Below, in pieces: positions 34,452-42,368 of a stretch of 64,000 bases of DNA. How positions within the stretch are numbered: the first letter of the stretch is position 1; the number at the start of each line of letters is the position of its first letter. This DNA comes from Bradyrhizobium sp. CSA112 (lineage in GTDB: Bacteria > Pseudomonadota > Alphaproteobacteria > Rhizobiales > Xanthobacteraceae), in contig NZ_JAACFS010000022.1 in NCBI RefSeq assembly GCF_029051645.1, positions 56,576 through 120,575 on the forward strand. Reading direction: 5' to 3'. Both the position numbers and the translations under genes were made by a program. The notes below the pieces were generated by a model. That model had not been told where the DNA came from and ran no database searches. It saw nothing but the letters and a program-made list of their open reading frames with translations.

Positions 34452-34548
34452 CTCATGGTGAGGAGCGCGGAACGCGCGTCTCGAACCATGAGGCCACAGA
34501 CGGGCCTTCATCCTTCGAGACGCCGCTTCGCGGCTCCTCAGGATGAGG
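34452..34548. repeat. Dispersed repeat, family D copy 1
   Basis: Starts CCTCATGGTGAGGAGCGCG, contains ATGAGGCCACAGACGGGC and ends GGCTCCTCAGGATGAGG. Related elements are at 56951-57074 (inverted) and 61508-61634. Confidence 0.83.
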
Positions 34549-34564
34549 AGAGGGAGTATTTCAA

Positions 34565-35158
34565 ATGGCCTTTCTTGAACCGGTTACCCTTCAAGGCGCA
34601 TACGCGCGGCTTGAGCCGTTGTCGCACGATCACGTCGACGGGCTGGTGGAGGCGGTCAGCGACGGCGAGTTGTGGAAGCTCTGGTACACCTTCATCCCGA
34701 CCGCCGAAAACATGAAAAAGGAAATCGACCGCCGCCTTGGCCTGTTCGCGGCCGGCTCGATGCTACCGTTCACGGTATACGATGCCGACGGCAACGTCGC
34801 GGGCATGACGACCTATATGAACGTCGATGCCCCCAACCGCCGGGTCGAGATCGGCTCCACCTGGTACGCCAAGCGTGTGCAGCGCAGCGCGCTCAATACA
34901 CAGTGCAAATTGCTGCTGCTGACGCACGCCTTCGAGCAACTCAATTGCATTGCGGTAGAGTTCCGCACGCATTTCTTCAATCACCAGAGCCGGCGCGGCA
35001 TCGAGCGCCTGGGCGCCAAGCAGGACGGTATCCTGAGAAGCCACCAGATCGCGCCGAACGGCACGTTGCGCGACACCGTGGTTTACAGCATCATCGCCAG
35101 CGAATGGCCGACCGTGAAGGCGCATCTCACCTATCAACTCAACGAAAAGCCGCGGTAA
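34565..35158 (+). CDS. GNAT family N-acetyltransferase (RimJ/RimL type)
   Basis: A 197-residue acetyltransferase. It begins LEPVTLQGAYARLEPLSHDH as in the RimJ/RimL type, continues with FTVYDADGNVAGMTTYMNVD, RRVEIGSTWYAKRVQRSALN (acetyl-CoA site), and ends with RRGIERLGAKQDGILRSHQI, the typical Ser/Arg motif that follows the last strand. The start at ATG 34565 is just after the family D repeat. It precedes the GMC oxidoreductase by 25 bp and may be co-transcribed. Substrate unknown. Confidence 0.9.
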   Translation: MAFLEPVTLQGAYARLEPLSHDHVDGLVEAVSDGELWKLWYTFIPTAENMKKEIDRRLGLFAAGSMLPFTVYDADGNVAGMTTYMNVDAPNRRVEIGSTWYAKRVQRSALNTQCKLLLLTHAFEQLNCIAVEFRTHFFNHQSRRGIERLGAKQDGILRSHQIAPNGTLRDTVVYSIIASEWPTVKAHLTYQLNEKPR

Positions 35159-35183
35159 GTAAAGCCGCGCCAGAAAAGAGACG

Positions 35184-36827
35184 ATGGAAACGTTCGATTA
35201 TGTGATTATCGGCGCGGGCTCAGCAGGCAGCGTGCTCGCCAACCGGCTTAGCGAAGATTCTACCGCCCGCGTCTGCGTACTGGAGGCGGGGCCGAGCGAC
35301 TGGCATCCCTACATCCATCTGCCTGCCGGCTTCATCAAGACGTTCCACATGAAGAGCGTCAACTGGGCCTACAGCCAAGAGCCGGGGCCGTGGACCGGCG
35401 GGCGCAGCATCTACGCGCCGCGTGGCAAGACGCTGGGCGGATCGTCGTCGATCAACGGCCATATCTACAACCGCGGCCAGCGCCAGGATTTCGACACCTG
35501 GGCGCAGCTCGGCAACCGCGGCTGGGGCTATCCGGACATACTGCCCTATTTCAAGCGGCTGGAGCGGCGCGTCGGCGAATGCGACGAAACCTATCGCGGA
35601 CGCGAAGGCAGTCTCACCGTCACCACCATGGATTGGCAGGATCCGCTGTGCGAGGCCTTCATGGAAGGTGCCGTCAGCCTCGGTATCCCCAAAAATCCCG
35701 ATTACAACGGCGCGATCCAGGAGGGCGTCTCCTACTGCCAGCGCACCATCCAGAACGGTCTTCGCATGAGCGCCGCGAAGGCGTTTTTGCATCCGGCGCG
35801 GAAGCGACCGAATGTCGATGTGCGCACGCATGCGCATGTCACCAACCTCATTTTCGAGGGCAAGCGCGCGGTCGGCGTGCGTTATCTCCGGGGCGGCAAG
35901 GGCGGCACGCCCGTCGAGGTGCGCGCCAACAAGGAAGTCATTCTTTCCGGCGGCGCCTATAACTCGCCGCAGGTGCTGCAATTGTCCGGCGTCGGCTCTC
36001 CCGAACTGCTGCAGTCGCACGGCATCGAGGTCCGTCACGCGCTGCCGGGCGTCGGCGAAGGCCTGCAGGATCACTACGCGCCGCGCTCGGTCGCACGCGT
36101 CAAGAACATCAAGACCATCAATGAACTGCGGCGCGGCCTGAGCCTGTGGGTCGAGGCGTTGAAATGGGCCACGACGCGGCGCGGGTTGCTGTCGCTGTCG
36201 CCGACCATGGTCTATTGCTTCTGGCACTCCGGCGAAACCACGGAAAGCTCCGACCTGCAGCTCACCTTTACGCCGGCGAGCTACAAGGAAGGCGTGCAGG
36301 GCCAGCTCGAGGACGAGCCCGGCATGACGGTTGCCTCATGGCAGCAGCGCCCGGAGAGCCGCGGCTATGTCCGCATCCGCTCCGCCGATCCGTTCGCGCC
36401 GCCGATCATCCAGACCAATTATCTGGTGGAAGAGATCGACCGCCGCGTCGTCGTCGCCGGCATGAAACTGGCGCGCCGGCTGCTCGCATCCAAGCCGCTC
36501 GCGCCATACTACGCCTATGAGGATTTCCCCGGACCCAAGGTCCAGAGCGACGATGAATTCCTCGCCGCCGCCACCGAGCGCGGCACCACCACGTTCCATC
36601 CCGGCTGCACCTGTCGCATGGGACCGGCGGACGCCAAATGGGCCGTGGTCGACGACCAGTTGCGCGTGCACGGGCTGCAGGGCCTGCGCGTCGTCGACGC
36701 CTCGATCATGCCGCGGATGATCTCGGCCAATCTCAACGCCTCGACGCTGATGATTGCCGACAAGGCGTCGGATATGATCCGCGGCAAGGCCGCGCTGGAG
36801 GCCGTCAGATTCCCGGTGTCGGCCTAG
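35184..36827 (+). CDS. GMC family FAD-dependent oxidoreductase
   Basis: A 547-residue flavoprotein of the glucose-methanol-choline family, most like alcohol or choline dehydrogenases. The N-terminal FAD site is YVIIGAGSAGSVLANRLSED, with GKTLGGSSSINGHIYNRGQ (GMC signature 1) near residue 85 and EVILSGGAYNSPQVLQLSGV (signature 2) near 255. The C-terminal active site reads TTFHPGCTCRMGP with the catalytic His, followed by RVVDASIMPRMISANLNAST. No signal peptide is seen. Substrate is not predictable; no cytochrome or PQQ partner is adjacent. Confidence 0.93.
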   Translation: METFDYVIIGAGSAGSVLANRLSEDSTARVCVLEAGPSDWHPYIHLPAGFIKTFHMKSVNWAYSQEPGPWTGGRSIYAPRGKTLGGSSSINGHIYNRGQRQDFDTWAQLGNRGWGYPDILPYFKRLERRVGECDETYRGREGSLTVTTMDWQDPLCEAFMEGAVSLGIPKNPDYNGAIQEGVSYCQRTIQNGLRMSAAKAFLHPARKRPNVDVRTHAHVTNLIFEGKRAVGVRYLRGGKGGTPVEVRANKEVILSGGAYNSPQVLQLSGVGSPELLQSHGIEVRHALPGVGEGLQDHYAPRSVARVKNIKTINELRRGLSLWVEALKWATTRRGLLSLSPTMVYCFWHSGETTESSDLQLTFTPASYKEGVQGQLEDEPGMTVASWQQRPESRGYVRIRSADPFAPPIIQTNYLVEEIDRRVVVAGMKLARRLLASKPLAPYYAYEDFPGPKVQSDDEFLAAATERGTTTFHPGCTCRMGPADAKWAVVDDQLRVHGLQGLRVVDASIMPRMISANLNASTLMIADKASDMIRGKAALEAVRFPVSA

Positions 36828-36834
36828 CATTGGC

Positions 36835-37254
36835 ATGAGGAGCATGGCGTTCGCGATCAAGGCCGAGGTTACCGATCGGCGGCCGAAGACGTTCGCGTTG
36901 ACAGCGCAAAAGACCATGTATGGCGGCAAGCATATCGCCGAAGGCGACACGGTTTTCGTGTTCGCGAGCGAGAACGAGGGCGGGCAGGGCCTTATCGCGC
37001 GCGGCGTTGTTATTTCAGCCGAAGCGATCGCCAGGAAGCGCGGCATCAACAGGCAAACACCACGTGTGAGCGTCACCATCAGACGCACCGCGCTCGCGAA
37101 GCGGCCGCTTGGGCGGAGCGAGCTCAAGCACTGCACCGACTGGAAAGACGGCCAGCCCGGGACCGAGCTCAATTTCAAGTTCTATCGTCAAGCAACGAAC
37201 AAGATCGCCGGCATCTCGGACGAAGCGGCCGCGTTCCTCGACGAATTCTTCTAG
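36835..37254 (+). CDS. Hypothetical protein, possibly PUA/EVE-like
   Basis: A 139-residue protein I do not recognise firmly. The order of elements (FAIKAEVTDRRPKTFALTA, AEGDTVFVFASENEGGQGLI, ARGVVISAEAIARK, then TRRTAL-like IRRTALAKRPLG and FYRQATNKIAGISDEAAAFL) resembles small beta-barrel EVE or ASCH domains that bind modified bases or RNA, but this is a guess by shape. The start could be ATG 36835 or ATG 36844, and AGGAG lies just before the second. It follows the GMC gene by 7 bp and opens the lower-GC stretch. Confidence 0.65.
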   Translation: MRSMAFAIKAEVTDRRPKTFALTAQKTMYGGKHIAEGDTVFVFASENEGGQGLIARGVVISAEAIARKRGINRQTPRVSVTIRRTALAKRPLGRSELKHCTDWKDGQPGTELNFKFYRQATNKIAGISDEAAAFLDEFF

Positions 37255-37297
37255 GGGCGCGTGGACTCATAAAGGCGTAGATTTCCGTTTCTGACGG

Positions 37298-37516
37298 GAT
37301 ACTGTTGCAAAAGTCTTTTTGCGGGATGGGATTCAGGTTCTCCGAGCCGTAGGCGCGGCGATTGAAAAATGATGTGGGGGACCACGCCTCCATGCGCCAA
37401 ACTCACTGGCGATTCCGGTAGCGAGTTTGAGGCCGCATTGATCGGCGACTATCGCTTGTTTCGTGCTTTGGCGGAAAACTAGCAGCAGCGCCTTTTGGGA
37501 CTTTTGCAACACTATC
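37298..37516. mobile_element. MITE-like element with terminal repeats and target duplication
   Basis: A 219-bp element with 18-bp inverted ends: left GATACTGTTGCAAAAGTC, right (reverse complement) GATAGTGTTGCAAAAGTC, 17 of 18 identical. The same 5 bases, GACGG, flank both ends (37293-37297 and 37517-37521), as expected of a target-site duplication. It is too short to code for a transposase, so it is a miniature or internally deleted element mobilised in trans. The family cannot be named with certainty from the ends. Confidence 0.85.
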
Positions 37517-37661
37517 GACGGAGAAGCGGACAGCTTACGATCAGTTGGAGTATTACCGCTCGTGACCCGAATGCGAGGTCCGGTGGGCTCTGAGATTGTC
37601 GGCTTGTAGGGGTAGGCCGGAAGCGACTGTCCGACTTTCCGAACAGCGCTTTTGCCCCAAA

Positions 37662-37692
37662 GCCGGCTGTTTCGGTGACGTCGCCTCTTGGC
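37662..37692. repeat. Degenerate direct repeat, left copy
   Basis: GCCGGCTGTTTCGGTGACGT then CGCCTCTTGGC. About 27 of 31 bases match the copy at 38511-38541 on the other side of the GDPD gene. Confidence 0.6.
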
Positions 37693-37782
37693 CCGACGCC
37701 AATCATGGGTCAACGTAGGGGCCGCGGGTCTCTCTGCGGGGAGATTGCATGGCGCGCGCAGCTTGGCTGTACGGACCTCGTC

Positions 37783-38433
37783 ATGAAGCTTATTGCGCAC
37801 CGTGGATGGTCCGCGGGTCCGGGTGAAAACTCGCTCGCCGCGTTCGCACGTGCCGCCCGTGACGGCAGAATATCTGGCGTCGAATTCGACGTCTGCCTTG
37901 CAGCGGATTCCGACACATTGGTGGTGTCACACGACCCGCCGCCTCATGTCGAGAATGCGCTTACCCTCGATGCGGCACTGTCGCTTCTTTCACCAACTGA
38001 CCTTGACCTGTTTGTGGAGGTGAAGGAGACGGGACTTGCCTCTAGAGTCATCGAGAGGCTGGTTGCCAGCAACGTAGCCCGTCGCTCAGTCGTATTTGCC
38101 TTTGCCGCCGTCGCAAGATCCTTTCCGTGGGAGGGTGCGCGACCGGTGCGCCTGGGTATCATCGTCAAATACCCGTGGAACCTGAATCGTGCGGTGCGCA
38201 GGTATGCGCCGGATGTCCTCCTGCTCGGCTGGGACGCGCGCGCTTGGACGCGAGTCGCTTTTCGCGCCTGGTGGTCCGTTTTCTCACTTGAGCAGCTTGC
38301 GCGACGCCACCACGTGCCGGTTGTGGTAGGAATCGTGCAACGCATGGACGACCTTCATTGGCTCTCGCGGCAGCGCCTCTACGGGGTGGTTGCCGACGTC
38401 GGTCGCACTATCGGCGCGCAGCGCCAGACCTGA
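37783..38433 (+). CDS. Glycerophosphodiester phosphodiesterase family protein
   Basis: A 216-residue GDPD-type barrel enzyme that hydrolyses glycerophosphodiesters. The catalytic pattern is seen: MKLIAHRGWSAGPGENSLAAF (His-Arg and Glu), ISGVEFDVCLAADSD (Glu and Asp), LVVSHDPP (His), and LFVEVKE. The start is ATG 37783; an upstream extension falls in a repeat and was rejected. It stands alone between degenerate direct repeats (37662-37692 and 38511-38541) and just after a MITE, suggesting it was acquired. Length is short compared with canonical GlpQ, typical of the cytoplasmic UgpQ type. Confidence 0.88.
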   Translation: MKLIAHRGWSAGPGENSLAAFARAARDGRISGVEFDVCLAADSDTLVVSHDPPPHVENALTLDAALSLLSPTDLDLFVEVKETGLASRVIERLVASNVARRSVVFAFAAVARSFPWEGARPVRLGIIVKYPWNLNRAVRRYAPDVLLLGWDARAWTRVAFRAWWSVFSLEQLARRHHVPVVVGIVQRMDDLHWLSRQRLYGVVADVGRTIGAQRQT

Positions 38434-38890
38434 TTAGGCCGGCGCAAACCCGTTCGTCGCCCGTGAACTATTCGAAAGCAGCTGACAAATCGGCTGATCT
38501 GGCGAGGGAAACCGGCTCTTTCGGTGACGTCGCCTTCTGGCTCACAGCCGAACCGCGCTAAAGCCCTTGTGACGTCGATTGTCAGCGGCAAACCGGACAT
38601 CGATCCTTGCTCCCTTCCACCGCCGCTTTTGACCCAATTCAGACATTGGGGGTCCAGTTCGATCGCGTCCCGGTTTCCGTAAATGAGCTCAGCGGCCCGG
38701 CCACGTCTCACGATTTCGGCTGATGTGGGCTATGCGTCAATATGACCGGAGATCAGGCTTCTAGACGCCCTGTCCCAATCGAGGCATTGCTTCTAAAATA
38801 AATAGGTACAGGCTGATTTGTAAGAACTAATCCCAAAAGAACTTGTCCAGATTTTTTGTGGACCTCTGAAACGTCATCGGAGGGACCACC
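38434..38890. other. Non-coding, AT-richer stretch
   Basis: Contains the right direct repeat and then AT-rich DNA (for example CTTCTAAAATAAATAGGTAC near 38790). No gene I can support. Frames on the minus strand here read as repeat-derived junk. Confidence 0.5.
38511..38541. repeat. Degenerate direct repeat, right copy
   Basis: ACCGGCTCTTTCGGTGACGT then CGCCTTCTGGC. It is the partner of 37662-37692. It is embedded in low-information sequence of the type scattered through Bradyrhizobium genomes. Confidence 0.6.
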
Positions 38891-39043
38891 ATGTTATGCT
38901 TGAGCAACGAAGCGTTATCGCTGGTCTCGGCGGAGTTCATCAGGCTACTCAGCATTCCCATCGTCGCGTGCTTCGCGCTGAGCCTTGCGGCGGCGACTGA
39001 TCCCAACCAATCAAGCAAATCCATTCAATATCACCTCTGGTAA
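38891..39043 (+). CDS. Possible small exported or membrane peptide (50 aa)
   Basis: A 50-codon frame with a good ribosome site (GGAGGG) seven bases before ATG 38891. The peptide has a hydrophobic stretch LLSIPIVACFALSLAAATD and then a polar tail, like a very short signal-anchored peptide. It lies 90 bp before the periplasmic cupin gene. No homolog is known to me, and chance is possible. Confidence 0.3.
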   Translation: MLCLSNEALSLVSAEFIRLLSIPIVACFALSLAAATDPNQSSKSIQYHLW

Positions 39044-39132
39044 GGCCGTGCTCACGTTCCTGGCAGAACAGTGAGCCGAAGCGGTCGCAATAGCACTCTG
39101 AAAAATGGAGCAGCAAACGTAAGGAGAACCTC

Positions 39133-39597
39133 ATGAAAAAGCTTCTGACCTTGGCAGCCTTGATCGCACTGGCGGGTTCGGCACTGGCGCAAGATGCCGT
39201 GACCATCGTCAAACCAGATGCGCTGACATGGAAGGACAATCCGAACATTCCGAAGGGTGGCCAAACCGCGGTCCTGGTAGGCGATCCAACGAAAGCTGGC
39301 AGCGTGGTGGTCCAGCGCGTCAAGTTTCCACCCAACTATAAAGTTCCGCCGCACACCCATCCCTATGCCGAGACCGTCACCGTGATCAGCGGTAGCGTCG
39401 GCTTTGGCATGGGCGAAAAATTTGACACTACGAAAGGCGAGGTGAGCAAGGCGGGTGCCTTGCACGCGCTGCCGGCAAAGCACGCTCACTATGTTTGGAC
39501 GGGAAACGAGGAGGCGATCCTCCAAATTCAGTTCGTCGGCCCAGGAGGCATCGACTACATCGACCCGGCTGATGATCCCCGCAAGAAGACGCAGTGA
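39133..39597 (+). CDS. Periplasmic cupin domain protein
   Basis: A 154-residue exported single-domain cupin. The signal peptide is MKKLLTLAALIALAGSALA. Metal-binding motif 1 is YKVPPHTHPYAETVTVISG, with His-x-His and Glu, and motif 2 is LHALPAKHAHYVWTG with His. The start ATG 39133 has AAGGAG six bases upstream. The base composition is typical of the local accessory stretch. Exported cupins of this type are often called DUF4437 or quercetinase-like, but the substrate is unknown. Confidence 0.88.
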   Translation: MKKLLTLAALIALAGSALAQDAVTIVKPDALTWKDNPNIPKGGQTAVLVGDPTKAGSVVVQRVKFPPNYKVPPHTHPYAETVTVISGSVGFGMGEKFDTTKGEVSKAGALHALPAKHAHYVWTGNEEAILQIQFVGPGGIDYIDPADDPRKKTQ

Positions 39598-40095
39598 AGC
39601 ATACCAACTCTGATTTGCGAAGCGCGGTATCCATTACTGTTCGTGTCTGGAAACCGAGCCTCCTTGTCACCACTGCATGAAACCACCTCTAGACCGGCCC
39701 CGCTGCGGCCAAAGCCGAGCGGGGCCGTTGCATATTGAGCAGAGGCTTGCCGCTGCGTTTGCCTAAGCGGCAGGTCGGGTCCTGGCACTTTTCGGACCTG
39801 ACAGACCGGACTGACGAAGTCCGTTTGTGGGGGCAAAGCAGACCTCGCCGATGCAGGCGTCCACTTCCGAAAATGGACCCATTTGAGACATCAAGCCGAC
39901 TTGCTTTCCTCGGAAGTTTCGTCAGTATCGTCCGCATGACTGTCGTCGTGATCACGTTCGCGAACTTGTGGTGGCGCTCCACTTAGGAGCGGCACGGCTT
40001 TGTCATTCACCCAACCGTCGCCGCCGTTCATCGGCTTGCGAGGTTGCCTGCATCCACAGTCCGATTGAACGGCGGTTCCTATCTGGAGAACCGCG
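39598..40095. other. Non-coding gap with Bradyrhizobium-type dispersed sequence
   Basis: About 500 bp. It includes GGCAGGTCGGGTCCTGGCAC followed by TTTTCGGACCTGACAGACCG, the kind of low-information sequence that gives spurious small frames in this genus. No gene is supported. Confidence 0.5.
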
Positions 40096-41115
40096 ATGCA
40101 ACATTTGTCCGCCACCCACCCTGTTATCTTGACCGGCGACAGAACCACCGGCCCGCTGCACCTGGGGCACTACGTCGGTTCGTTGAAGAACCGCGTCAGC
40201 CTGCAGACGACGCACCAGCAGTACCTGCTGCTTGCGGATGCCCAGGCACTGACGGACAACGCGCACAATCCTGGTCGAGTGCGTGACAATGTCCTTGAGA
40301 TCGCGACAGACTACCTGGCTGTCGGGATCGACCCGAGCCGGACCACGATCTGTCTTCAATCTCATCTTCCCGCCCTGGCCGATTTGACCCTGCTGTACAT
40401 GAACTTTGTCACGGTGGCGCGGCTTGAGCGCAACCCAACTATCAAGGACGAGCTTCAGGCGCGAGGTTTCGGCAGAGATATTCCTGCAGGGTTTCTCTGC
40501 TATCCCGTCGCCCAGGCCGCCGACATCACCGGCTTCAAAGCGACGATTGTCCCGGTTGGGGAAGATCAAGCTCCATTGATCGAGCAAGCCAATGAGGTTG
40601 TTCGCCGCATCAATCGCCAAGCTGGTTTTGACGTGTTGCCAGAAGCCCACGCGCTTATTCCTCGCATCGGACGCCTTCCCGGCATCGACGGCATAGCCAA
40701 AATGAGCAAGTCGCAGGGTAATGCTATTCAGTTATCAGCCACGGCCGATGAAATACGTGAGGCTGTCCGGCGTATGTTCACCGATCCAAACCATATTAAG
40801 GCATCCGACCCAGGTCGCGTCGAAAGCAACGTGGTCTTCACGTACTTGGATGCGTTCGACGAAGATCACGCTGTGGTTGAGGATTTGAAGGCACGCTATA
40901 TCCGCGGCGGTTTGGGCGACAGCATTGTGAAGAAACGTCTGGATGATGTGCTGCAGGCACTTCTCGCGCCAATCCGAGACCGTCGCGCCGCACTTGCTCG
41001 TGATCCCGGCTATGTACTGCAAGTCGTCAAGCGCGGTACTGCGCGAGCCCGTGAGATAACAGATGCCACTTTGCGCGATGTTCGCGCCGCGCTTGGTCTA
41101 TTCATGCTGAATTAA
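40096..41115 (+). CDS. trpS: Tryptophan--tRNA ligase, second (TrpRS II-like) type
   Basis: Charges tRNA-Trp with tryptophan. The 339-residue class I synthetase has the HIGH-like motif PLHLGHYVGSLKN and the KMSKS loop IAKMSKSQGNAIQL. The region ILTGDRTTGPLHLGHY, with GDR in place of GIQP, and VPVGEDQAPLIEQANEVVRR fit the TrpRS II clade, which is often a second copy linked to tryptophan-analogue resistance or stress. Start ATG 40096 follows GGAGAACCGCG. It sits in an AT-richer accessory stretch and is not beside the usual trpS neighbours. I infer that a housekeeping trpS is elsewhere. Confidence 0.93.
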   Translation: MQHLSATHPVILTGDRTTGPLHLGHYVGSLKNRVSLQTTHQQYLLLADAQALTDNAHNPGRVRDNVLEIATDYLAVGIDPSRTTICLQSHLPALADLTLLYMNFVTVARLERNPTIKDELQARGFGRDIPAGFLCYPVAQAADITGFKATIVPVGEDQAPLIEQANEVVRRINRQAGFDVLPEAHALIPRIGRLPGIDGIAKMSKSQGNAIQLSATADEIREAVRRMFTDPNHIKASDPGRVESNVVFTYLDAFDEDHAVVEDLKARYIRGGLGDSIVKKRLDDVLQALLAPIRDRRAALARDPGYVLQVVKRGTARAREITDATLRDVRAALGLFMLN

Positions 41116-41349
41116 TCGGATTGGGCCAGCCAGGGTATGTCCAGATTGGCGCATAGTAGCCAAATGAGAATAACACGCCGAGCTGCTCCTTGCGTTTTGG
41201 ATCTCGATAGGTTTTAAGCCCGGTGACTTCATGACCACAGGTATGAACGAGAAGCGAACTGCGTGGCTTTGCTGCGTTTTAAGCAGAGTGACCGCCCCCG
41301 GTAGCTCATGCGCTTTAGCCTGTTCTGAGCCTCCACAAAGGAATCCATC

Positions 41350-41646
41350 ATGGCCAAGATGACCAAGAATCAGTTGATTGATGCAATTGCAGAGGGAACG
41401 CAGGTTTCCAAGGGAGACGTAAAGGCCGTCATCGAGCAGATGGCGACTGTGGGCTATAAGGAACTGAATGAATCCGGCGAGTTCGTCATTCCTGGCTTCG
41501 TCAAAATGTCGGTCGTGAACAAGCCTGCTACTGAAGCCCGCAGCGGTGTGAATCCTTTCACGAAAGAGCCTATGGAGTTCGCGGCCAAGCCAGCCAGCAA
41601 GTCGGTCAAGGCGTCACCCCTGAAGGTTGCTAAAGACGCGGTTTGA
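41350..41646 (+). CDS. HU family DNA-binding protein
   Basis: A 98-residue histone-like protein. The HU pattern is visible in MTKNQLIDAIAEGTQVSKGD, then the beta-arm region VIPGFVKMSVVNKPATEARS, which contains the intercalating-loop area (NPFTKEPMEFAAKPA). The C-terminal KSVKASPLKVAKDAV is a slightly longer basic tail than in canonical 90-residue HU. ATG 41350 is supported by AGGAAT upstream. It follows the TrpRS gene by 234 bp and may be part of the acquired stretch. Confidence 0.92.
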   Translation: MAKMTKNQLIDAIAEGTQVSKGDVKAVIEQMATVGYKELNESGEFVIPGFVKMSVVNKPATEARSGVNPFTKEPMEFAAKPASKSVKASPLKVAKDAV

Positions 41647-41972
41647 ACCGGGCGGATCGGTTGGGGCGTGTTCGTTCGCCAGAACTGTGGGCAAATTCCA
41701 TCACACCCTGGACAGGCACCTCCACCCGCACACTATGCGCCCCGAGACGGAATCTCCAGAGGGCCTGGGGGCGCGCAGTCTCGCAAAGGCCATGCGGTGT
41801 AATGCCCGCGTGGCTTTTTGTCTTTATTGTCTGACCGCAAAGATAGAAATCCCCGGGGTGAACGGTCGCTTCCGCAGAGCGCTCGTCTCGCAAGCGGACC
41901 GGAAGCAGCTGCGCTGCACTGTGCACTCAGATTTGAATCGCCTCTCAACCGCCGGCCATCTATGGTGCACTT
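41647..41972. other. Non-coding gap
   Basis: 326 bp between the HU gene and the next exported protein. No terminator or gene was identified with confidence. Confidence 0.45.
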
Positions 41973-42332
41973 ATGTCGCGCCTCGTGTTTCTGTCGATTG
42001 CTATCATCCTGTCGCTGCTGCCGGTCGTCGCGCCGGCTGAGCCGGTTCATAAACGGCCGGCGTCACGCTGGCACGGATACGGCTTCCTGCCGGGCTATCA
42101 TCAACCGCCGAATAACAGCCTTCCAGCTTACTCCCGGAAAGCCGCGGCTTCGCGCATGGCGCGCCGCAACCAGCGCCCTTGGTATATCGATCCAACCCCA
42201 AGTTATTACGGGTACGATGGCGACTGGCACTATTTCGGCCGGCCTGGCTTTTACGGCGGTCGCTACAATGGCGGCAGCTTCGGCCCTTGCTGGACGCGGA
42301 CGCCGATCGGCCCGATCTGGAATTGCGGCTAA
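41973..42332 (+). CDS. Exported Gly/Tyr/Trp-rich hypothetical protein
   Basis: A 119-residue protein with a signal peptide (MSRLVFLSIAIILSLLPVVA) and a mature region rich in Gly, Tyr, Trp, Arg and Pro, for example HGYGFLPGYHQPP, YYGYDGDWHYFGRPGFYGG and CWTRTPIGPIWNCG. The C-terminal cysteine pair could form a disulfide. This type is common in rhizobia, function unknown. It lies between the HU gene and the van-like operon. Confidence 0.75.
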   Translation: MSRLVFLSIAIILSLLPVVAPAEPVHKRPASRWHGYGFLPGYHQPPNNSLPAYSRKAAASRMARRNQRPWYIDPTPSYYGYDGDWHYFGRPGFYGGRYNGGSFGPCWTRTPIGPIWNCG

Positions 42333-42368
42333 GCTGTTGCTTAAAGACACGCCCGCATCGAGATTCGC

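Noticed and set aside
37298..37516. Remnant of a named IS family
   Set aside because: The terminal bases suggested several IS groups, but I could not match any with certainty, so it is reported only as a MITE-like element.
38379..38711. Minus-strand frame of 110 codons
   Set aside because: It looks like repeat-derived sequence common in Bradyrhizobium, without supporting features.
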